DNA from: Planctomycetaceae bacterium
Lineage (GTDB): Bacteria; Planctomycetota; Planctomycetia; Pirellulales; Pirellulaceae
Assembly (NCBI GenBank): GCA_020638995.1
Contig: JACKHM010000001.1
Location: forward strand, 868,001 to 932,000
Length of the DNA stretch: 64,000 bases
Direction: 5' to 3'
Shown: piece by piece, positions 62,889 to 64,000 of the stretch
Layout of the letters: every line of letters starts with the position of its first letter
Position numbering within the stretch: position 1 is the first letter of the stretch
Notes under the pieces: model-generated
What the model was told of the DNA's origin: nothing
The model's database searches: none
Seen by the model: only the letters and a program-made list of their open reading frames with translations
Program-made: the position numbers and the translations under genes

Positions 62889-64000
62889 ATGAAGATTCCA
62901 ACCTTTACGTCGCTTTTAGTGACCGCAATCCACTTGGGATGTTTATGGTCGACAACAACTCATGCTCAGAATTTTGTTGACTTAGAAAGTGTTCCGATTG
63001 ATCGGACCGTGTTGCCTCTTCAGCCCCCAAATGCCAAGCCAATCACCGAACTTGACGTGCGAAGTGCCACGGCACCTGCCTTTTTTCAGGTCCAGGCACC
63101 GAAGGGCGCGCCCAATGTTGTCATCATTATGATCGACGATCTTGGTTTTGGAGGCACGAGCGCATTCGGTGGCATTATGCCAACGCCGACATTTGACCGC
63201 CTGGCCCGTGGTGGGCTGCGGTTTAACCAACTGCATTCGACCGCACTGTGTTCGCCAACTCGGCAAGCATTGTTGACAGGACGAAACCATCACAGCGTGA
63301 ACATGGGCAGCATCACGGAGACCGCGACTGCTTTTCCTGGCAACACGGGCGTCTTGCCAGCGGATTGCGCGAAGCTTCCTGAGATCCTCCGGCTAAACGG
63401 GTACAGTACCGCTCACTTTGGAAAGTGTCACGAAGTCGCGGCTTGGGAAATCAGTCCTTCAGGGCCGTTGACCAGGTGGCCGACACTAAGCGGCTTTGAC
63501 AAGTTCTATGGATTCCTCGGTGGGGAAACAAATCAGTGGTCGCCGGCTGTTTACGATGGCGTGACACCTGTCGACAACCCAACGAAGGGCGATCCGAACT
63601 ATCACTTCATGAACGACATGACAACGCAGGCCATCAACTGGATTCGCGCTCAGCAGTCGCTCACACCCGAAAAGCCGTTCTTTACATATTTCGTACCGGG
63701 CGCAACGCACGCTCCGCATCATGTCCCCAAATCGTATATTGAGAAACAAGCTGGCAAGTTTGACGCGGGTTGGGACGTGATCCGCAACCAGATCTTCGAG
63801 AATCAAAAACGTCTCGGCGTCATCCCAAAAGACACCAAGCTGGCTGCTAAGCCCGCAGATATAAAAGACTGGGACAACCTTTCAGCGGACGAGAAGAAGT
63901 TGTTTGCACATCAAGCGGAAGTCTTTGCCGCATACTTAGAGATGACCGATACGGAAATTGGTCGCTTGGTTGATGCCATCGACGAGTTGGGAGAACTCGA
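62889..64000 (+). CDS. secreted arylsulfatase, N-terminal part (runs off the window)
   Basis: The first 370 codons are present. An AAGGAGA upstream and an ATG at 62889 lead into a signal peptide (to about THAQ), then NVVIIMIDDLGFGG (metal-binding Asp pair), the formylglycine motif C121-S-P-T-R125 followed by QALLTGRNHHSVNMG, and GYSTAHFGKCHE. The typical sulfatase chain with a long insertion (NAKPITELDVRSATAPAFF before the core) resembles the large 700-800-residue arylsulfatases. It needs formylglycine maturation and probably acts on exported sulfate esters. It is separate in type from the smaller sulfatase at 14061. The 3' end lies outside the window. Confidence 0.92.
   Translation, partial: MKIPTFTSLLVTAIHLGCLWSTTTHAQNFVDLESVPIDRTVLPLQPPNAKPITELDVRSATAPAFFQVQAPKGAPNVVIIMIDDLGFGGTSAFGGIMPTPTFDRLARGGLRFNQLHSTALCSPTRQALLTGRNHHSVNMGSITETATAFPGNTGVLPADCAKLPEILRLNGYSTAHFGKCHEVAAWEISPSGPLTRWPTLSGFDKFYGFLGGETNQWSPAVYDGVTPVDNPTKGDPNYHFMNDMTTQAINWIRAQQSLTPEKPFFTYFVPGATHAPHHVPKSYIEKQAGKFDAGWDVIRNQIFENQKRLGVIPKDTKLAAKPADIKDWDNLSADEKKLFAHQAEVFAAYLEMTDTEIGRLVDAIDELGEL

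Noticed and set aside
1..64000. Prophage, integron or insertion sequence
   Set aside because: No transposase, integrase, phage structural gene or terminal repeats were seen; gene content looks chromosomal throughout.

Overview
The window looks like a chromosomal segment of a planctomycete, most likely of the Pirellulaceae. The evidence is a set of families typical of that phylum: a PVC-type haem-binding dehydrogenase, a paired DUF1501 protein and PSCyt1/PSCyt2/PSD1 cytochrome, Cys-type sulfatases, cysteine-containing beta-barrel-like secreted proteins, an ECF sigma factor with an overlapping membrane partner, and long intergenic spacers. I saw no rRNA, tRNA, CRISPR array, prophage or transposase. 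Both ends of the window cut through genes.

Layout. 1-7.7 kb (+): the tail of an ATP-grasp (glutathione-synthetase-like) gene, a QEGLA/DUF1704 metallopeptidase-like gene, a decayed second copy of the ATP-grasp tail, a PQQ-propeller protein and a fused 5-oxoprolinase; this suggests glutathione/gamma-glutamyl metabolism. 7.6-17.8 kb: an MFS exporter (-), then (+) a PaaK-like ligase, a class-V aminotransferase translationally coupled to a DUF971 protein and a family-39-type glycosyltransferase, a sulfatase (-), an RluA-type pseudouridine synthase and a secreted barrel-like protein. 17.8-31.6 kb: a large haem-binding dehydrogenase (-), an operon dxr-rseP-HAD (-), divergent ftsH (+), and sdhCAB (-, type B succinate dehydrogenase).

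31.8-45 kb: a receiver-only regulator and a pseudo-receiver protein, a secreted cysteine-containing barrel-like protein ending in a strong intrinsic terminator, an RND efflux pump with its adaptor (-), a secreted esterase, and an ECF sigma factor overlapping its putative membrane-bound partner. 42.9-47.8 kb (-) is a likely signalling operon: TonB-dependent receptor, YfiR-family periplasmic protein and a CHASE8-like/HAMP/MCP transducer. 48-52.4 kb (+): a ROK-family protein and a YtrA-type GntR regulator with an ABC ATPase and permease. 52.4-62.7 kb (-): DUF1501, a PSD1 cytochrome with an inserted LamG-like domain, a tandem Dabb-domain secreted protein, a beta-propeller/DUF3604-like giant protein and a HupE/UreJ-like membrane protein. 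The window ends inside a second sulfatase (+).

The most distinctive non-coding signal is a dispersed family of small palindromes. They share a GTAGCC-like lead and a short loop (usually containing TCC or GGA), while the stem bases change in compensating pairs. Copies lie between sdhA and sdhB (one covers a possible sdhB start codon), between the RND adaptor and pump, in a triplet upstream of the ECF sigma factor, and in a composite cluster near 61.3 kb. All functional calls are by reading translated sequence and remembered family features; no database search was possible.
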